Part shown: piece by piece, positions 60,555-64,000 of the stretch | Layout: each line of letters starts with the position of its first letter | Position numbering within the stretch: the first letter of the stretch is position 1 | Source: Nonomuraea antri | Lineage (GTDB): Bacteria; Actinomycetota; Actinomycetes; Streptosporangiales; Streptosporangiaceae | Length of the DNA stretch: 64,000 nt | NCBI RefSeq assembly: GCF_013283785.1 | Contig: NZ_JABCPZ010000008.1 | Span: 41,324 to 105,323 of the forward strand | Reading direction: 5' to 3' | The notes under the pieces: model-generated | The model's database searches: none | Seen by the model: the letters and a program-made list of their open reading frames with translations, nothing else | Told to the model about the DNA's origin: nothing | Translations under genes and position numbers: made by a program

Positions 60555-61394
60555 ATGATCCTCGTTGTCGGGGCCACCGCCCACTTCGGCCGCCAGACCG
60601 TCGAAGCGCTCGCCACCGCGGGCCACCAGGTCCGCGCCCTGAGCCGGACCCCCGAGAGCGCCGGGCTGCCCGCGGGTGTCGAGGTCGTGCGTGGTGACCT
60701 GACCCAGGCGGAATCGCTCGCCCCCGCGCTGAGCGGTGTGAACGCGCTTTTCCTCGTCCTGCCGTACCAGATGGACCCGGCGCCGATCCTGCGCGCCGCT
60801 CAGGACGCCGGGGTGCGCAGGATCGTGTTCCTGTCCTCGGGCGCGGTGGTCGACGGCGCCGCCGAGCAGCCCGACGTGATCGCCGCCTACCACTACGGCG
60901 TCGAGCAGGCGATCAAGGCCACCGGCGCGGAGTGGACGTTCCTGCGGATCTTCTTCCCGGCCATCAACTCGCTGTCGTTCGCGATGCAGCTCGGCGGCGG
61001 TGACGTCGTGCGCGGTCCGTACGCCGGAGCCACGAGCGCGCCCGTCCACGAGGGCGACGTCGCCGCGGTGGCGGCCCGCGTGCTGACCGGCGACGCCCAC
61101 GCGGGCCAGGTCTACGAACTCACCGGGCCCGAGTCCATGACCCAGGCCGAGCAGGTGGGCGTGCTCGGCTCGGCGCTCGGCCGGTCGCTGAGCTTCGAGG
61201 AGATCGACGACCAGCCGGTCAGGGCGCAGCTCGGGCAGTTCATGGACCCGGCCTTCATCAACGCGCTGTTCGACCTGATGGCCGCCACCGCGGGACGGCC
61301 CGCGGCGGTCAACTCCCTGGTCGAGGACATCACGGGCCGGCCCGCGCGCACGTACGCGCAGTGGGCCGCCGACCACGTCGCCGACTTCGGCTGA
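60555..61394 (+). CDS. NmrA-like NAD(P)-binding protein
   Basis: Atypical short-chain dehydrogenase-like protein of 279 residues. The nucleotide loop is VVGATAHFGRQTVEAL and further blocks are RIVFLSSGAVV, EWTFLRIFFPAIN and PVHEGDVAAVAARVL. Members sense NADPH or reduce quinones; no catalytic Tyr-xxx-Lys is conserved at the usual place (AAYHYGVEQAIKAT is the closest). ATG 60555 has AAGGAG 6 nt upstream. Its own promoter and leader hairpin precede it. Such genes are often controlled by a neighbouring HxlR regulator, not present here. Confidence 0.9.
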   Translation: MILVVGATAHFGRQTVEALATAGHQVRALSRTPESAGLPAGVEVVRGDLTQAESLAPALSGVNALFLVLPYQMDPAPILRAAQDAGVRRIVFLSSGAVVDGAAEQPDVIAAYHYGVEQAIKATGAEWTFLRIFFPAINSLSFAMQLGGGDVVRGPYAGATSAPVHEGDVAAVAARVLTGDAHAGQVYELTGPESMTQAEQVGVLGSALGRSLSFEEIDDQPVRAQLGQFMDPAFINALFDLMAATAGRPAAVNSLVEDITGRPARTYAQWAADHVADFG

Positions 61395-61423
61395 CCCTCA
61401 CGGGGGCGGGTCACGCCGACCAC

Positions 61424-61453
61424 GCGGGCGTGGGCCGACCGGCCCACGCCCGC
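61424..61453 (+). terminator. Terminator of the NmrA-like gene
   Basis: GCGGGCGTGGGCC (61424-61436), GACC loop, GGCCCACGCCCGC (61441-61453): perfect 13-bp stem. Confidence 0.85.
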
Positions 61454-61529
61454 ACCCCAGGCGACCGGCACCGCCCTTCACCCAGGCACCGCCCCTCGCC
61501 ACGGGTGCCGCCCTTCGCCCCGGAGTCGC

Positions 61530-61640
61530 CTGTCACCCCGGGAACTGCCTGTCACCCCGAGAAGCGGCTCGTCATCCCGAGCCGCACGTCGCCCCGCATG
61601 CCGCTCATCACCCCGAGAGCTGCTCACCACCCGAGAACGG
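61530..61640. repeat. Degenerate tandem repeat upstream of the SGNH hydrolase
   Basis: Five to six units of about 19-21 bp built on CGTCACCCCGAG (for example at 61530, 61549 and further variants to 61640). Non-coding, in the leader of the hydrolase gene. Confidence 0.65.
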
Positions 61641-61651
61641 ATCGCACCCCG

Positions 61652-62971
61652 ATGAGAACCACTCTGAACCGTGTCACCGCGATCGCGGCCGCCACCGCGG
61701 CGACGCTCGCGCCGCTGACCCTCCCCGCCCAGGCCGCCGAGCCGGCCGCCGCCGTCGCCGCTGCCAACGCGGCGGGTGAGCGCGCCTGGAGCGGTGCGTG
61801 GGCCGCCGCCGTGCAGCGGCCGTCCCCCGGCGGCATGCCGGGCGGCACCAACTGGTCCGAGTCCGGCTTCGCCGGCCACTCGATCCGCCAGGTGGTACGA
61901 CTCAGCACCGGCGGCGCCAAGCTCAGGATCCGGCTGTCCAACAGGTACGGCACCACCCCGCTGCAGGTCACCGGCGTCTCGATCGCCAAGTCCGGCGACG
62001 GGGCCGAGGTCCGGCCGGCCACGCTGCGTCCGGTGACGTTCAGCCACGCACGAGGCACGGTGATCCCGGCCGGGCAGGAGGCCGTCAGCGACGCCGTCCA
62101 CCTCCGCACCGACGCGCTCGACCAGGTGAGCGTCACCCTCTACGTCAAGGGCAGGACGGGTCCCGCGACCTTCCACGACATCGCCTCCGCCACCTCCTAC
62201 CGCGCCCGCGGCGACCACCGCTTCGACCCGCGGGCCAAGGCGTTCACCGAGACCTCGTCCTCCTGGTACTACCTGACCGGCGTGGACGTCCTCGGCGGCC
62301 CGGGCTCGGTGGTCACGTTCGGCGACTCGGTCACCGACGGCACCGGCTCCACCCAGGACGCGAACAACCGCTACCCCGACCAGCTCGCCGAGCGGCTGGC
62401 CGCCTCGGGCAGGAAGCTGGGCGTGCTCAACGCCGGCATCTCCGGCAACCGGGTGCTGAACGACTCCTCCTGCTTCGGCGAGAAGGCCATCGCGCGCTTC
62501 CAGCGGGACGTGCTCGACCGTCCCGGCGTGCGATCGGTGATCGTGATGGAGGGCATCAACGACATCACCTATCCCCTCATGGACTCGCCCTGCAGCACAC
62601 CGAACCCGACGGTCACGGCCGAGCAGATCATCGAGGGCCACCGCGCGCTCATCCAGGCGGCCCGGGCCAAGGGCGTCAAGGTCGTCGGCGGCACGATCAT
62701 GCCGTTCAAGGGCAACCCCTGGTTCTACCCGGAGGACAACGCGCGGACGCTGGCCATGGAGAAGACGCGGGACGCCGTCAACCAGTGGATCCGCACCGGT
62801 GGCGAGTACGACGCGGTGGTCGACTTCGAGCGGGTGCTCGCCGACCCGGCCGACGGTGACCGGCTGCGTCCTGAGTACAACACCCGTGATGGTCAGGAAG
62901 GCGACTGGCTGCACCCGAACGACGCGGGGCTCGACGCGATGGCCAAGGCCGTCGACCTCGCCGCGCTCTGA
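61652..62971 (+). CDS. Secreted SGNH/GDSL hydrolase
   Basis: Protein of 439 residues with a Sec signal peptide ending AQA (about 29). The N-terminal third (40-210) is a beta-rich module (GAWAAAVQRPSPGG, KLRIRLSNRYGTTPLQVTGV). The SGNH domain has block I TFGDSVTDGTGS with the nucleophile Ser, block II NAGISGNRVL, block III EGINDI and block V DWLHPNDAG with Asp and His. Members deacylate carbohydrates or lipids outside the cell. ATG 61652 lacks a good ribosome site, yet it places the signal peptide correctly; upstream in-frame codons run through the tandem repeat. Confidence 0.92.
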   Translation: MRTTLNRVTAIAAATAATLAPLTLPAQAAEPAAAVAAANAAGERAWSGAWAAAVQRPSPGGMPGGTNWSESGFAGHSIRQVVRLSTGGAKLRIRLSNRYGTTPLQVTGVSIAKSGDGAEVRPATLRPVTFSHARGTVIPAGQEAVSDAVHLRTDALDQVSVTLYVKGRTGPATFHDIASATSYRARGDHRFDPRAKAFTETSSSWYYLTGVDVLGGPGSVVTFGDSVTDGTGSTQDANNRYPDQLAERLAASGRKLGVLNAGISGNRVLNDSSCFGEKAIARFQRDVLDRPGVRSVIVMEGINDITYPLMDSPCSTPNPTVTAEQIIEGHRALIQAARAKGVKVVGGTIMPFKGNPWFYPEDNARTLAMEKTRDAVNQWIRTGGEYDAVVDFERVLADPADGDRLRPEYNTRDGQEGDWLHPNDAGLDAMAKAVDLAAL

Positions 62972-62985
62972 CCTCTGCCTGCCGC

Positions 62986-63018
62986 ACGGCCCCCGACCCC
63001 TCTGCGGGCGGGGGCCGT
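62986..63018. terminator. Bidirectional terminator
   Basis: ACGGCCCCCG (62986-62995) and CGGGGGCCGT (63009-63018), a perfect 10-bp stem between convergent genes. Confidence 0.8.
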
Positions 63019-63048
63019 TCCAGCTGCCCGGCGACCCCAGTCCGGCGG

Positions 63049-64000
63049 CTACTGCCAGGTCAGTGCGCCGCGGGTCGTCCAGTACGCCTGCGGGTCCTCG
63101 GTCAGCCCGGCCAGCCGTTCGTCCAGTTCCGCGTCCCAGCCGGCGCCGGCCGCGGCCAGGTTGTCGTGGAGCTGGGCCACTGACGCTGCCCCGCTCAGCA
63201 CCACGCCCGCCCACGGCCTGGCCAGGACGGCCGCCAGCGCCAGGGCGTCAGGGGTGAGGCCGCGTTCGCGGGCGGCGTCGGCGAGTACGGGCGGCGCGGC
63301 CGGGCCGGCCAGGCGGCCGTTCGCCACGCCTTCCTTGACGATCACACCCAGCCCGGCCCGGTGCGCGCGGGCCAGCGCGGGGCCGGCGGAGGGTTCGAGC
63401 AGGTTCCAGGTCGACTGGACGGTGTCGAACACCCCGGTCTCGACCGCCCTGTCGACGGTGGCGGACTGGCCCGGTCCCGTCGTGGACAGCCCGATCGCCA
63501 CGCCCCGGTCGCGTAGCTCGCGCAGGCCGGCCAGGACGTCCGGGTCGTCGAGCACGCCGCTCTCCACGGTCGCCGAGTGGATCTGGTACAGCGACAGGTG
63601 CTCGCCCAGCAGCGCCAGGCTCTCGCCGAGCTGAGTGCGCAGCCGGGCGGCCGAGAGTTCCTTCACCTCGTGCCGGTCGGCGTCCATGCGCCAGCCGCCC
63701 ACGTAGGCGTAACCCCACTTCGATCCGACGGTCACCGTGCCGGGCGCGATGGCGCGCTCGCGCAGCCAGCCGGCCAGGAACTCCTCGGCCCTGCCGTAGG
63801 AGCGGGCCACGTCGAAGTAACGCACTCCGGCCGCCAGCGCCGCGTCGAGCACCGCCCAGCTACGCGCCCGCATCGCGGCGACGCCACGGTCGGCGCCCAG
63901 GTCGCGGTCCCGGCCGAGCGTGATGTAGGCCGGACGCCCCAGCGCCGCCAGCCCGACCCCAATCGCCGTCACCCGCAACCCGGCCCGCCCCAGCCTGCAC
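63049..64000 (-). CDS. Aldo/keto reductase, 5' end outside window
   Basis: The frame is still open at the right edge, and the residues there (RLGRAGLRVTAIGVGLAALG) are the beginning of the AKR barrel, so only a few N-terminal residues are missing. Catalytic residues: Asp and Tyr in YFDVARSYGRAEEFL, Lys in VGSKWGYAY and His in YQIHSATVESG. NADPH-binding C-terminal region has GAASVAQLHDNL. Substrate unknown. An internal TTG/GTG pair (63978/63972) is not taken as the start because the upstream residues still match the family. Confidence 0.9.
   Translation of the reverse strand, partial: CRLGRAGLRVTAIGVGLAALGRPAYITLGRDRDLGADRGVAAMRARSWAVLDAALAAGVRYFDVARSYGRAEEFLAGWLRERAIAPGTVTVGSKWGYAYVGGWRMDADRHEVKELSAARLRTQLGESLALLGEHLSLYQIHSATVESGVLDDPDVLAGLRELRDRGVAIGLSTTGPGQSATVDRAVETGVFDTVQSTWNLLEPSAGPALARAHRAGLGVIVKEGVANGRLAGPAAPPVLADAARERGLTPDALALAAVLARPWAGVVLSGAASVAQLHDNLAAAGAGWDAELDERLAGLTEDPQAYWTTRGALTWQ

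Noticed and set aside
61478..63214. 578-codon minus-strand frame opposite the SGNH hydrolase
   Set aside because: Shadow frame; no family block, while the plus-strand signal peptide and GDSL motifs are clear.
54066..64000. Second copy of the tRNA-Val 3' end as attR
   Set aside because: None found by eye to the right of the tRNA, so the extent of the integrated element cannot be stated.

Overview
The window is very GC-rich with many GTG starts and, by its gene content, comes from an actinomycete. A principal sigma factor with an Ala/Lys- and Asp/Glu-rich N-terminus, the fabD-fabH-acpP-fabF set behind a PucR-type regulator, and the families DUF3145, DUF3052, DUF5997, DUF5998 and DUF7455 all point to Streptosporangiales or a close relative (for example a Nonomuraea-like genus). 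The genus is inference; no 16S gene is present.

Left part (1-21 kb): a 5'-truncated SpoIIE-type phosphatase, the principal sigma factor, YaaA, a complete sugar ABC importer (lipoprotein plus two permeases, GTGA-coupled), a GNAT enzyme, and the two subunits of a type IIA topoisomerase (8.3 and 12.7 kb) separated by a beta-carbonic anhydrase, a VOC protein and a broken glycoside-hydrolase locus. A TauD-like dioxygenase with an operator-like palindrome in its promoter, a lipoprotein, a RecQ helicase with a phosphoribosyltransferase-like tail, a membrane protein and a PfkB kinase follow.

Middle (21-38.5 kb): a GNAT/NDP-forming acyl-CoA synthetase fusion, DUF5998, a phosphodiesterase-rhodanese pair, then the most system-like locus of the window: subtilase, ECF-type sigma factor, small beta-rich protein and TPR-CHAT protease, all on the minus strand (31.4 to 26.5 kb). 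Two distinct peptidase folds, both apparently cytosolic, are linked to a sigma factor. Next come DUF3145 and the fatty-acid operon fabD-fabH-acpP-fabF-accD, with a PucR-type regulator upstream and a perfect inverted repeat between regulator and fabD.

Right part (38.5-64 kb): a DUF1190-like/glutathionylspermidine synthase-like/DUF350 operon, a PHP protein, a WYL regulator beside a VOC protein, a mycothiol-type maleylpyruvate isomerase homologue, a secreted S33 peptidase, aceE, a decayed two-component pair (48.9-49.6 kb), DUF1918-YjbQ, DUF3052, an AhpE-like peroxiredoxin, a ROK kinase and tRNA-Val(UAC). Just after the tRNA lies the C-terminal remnant of a tyrosine recombinase and a less GC-rich patch with a CPCC protein, read here as the scar of an integrated element. 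The end holds a LysR-type sensor domain without HTH divergent from DUF5997, a peptidase homologue lacking HExxH, a convergent response regulator and an unusual double-module histidine kinase, an NmrA-like protein, an SGNH hydrolase and an aldo/keto reductase cut by the right edge.

Many convergent gene pairs and operon ends are closed by long perfect GC-rich hairpins. Several non-coding or terminal segments carry short tandem repeats with periods of 11 to 30 bp.
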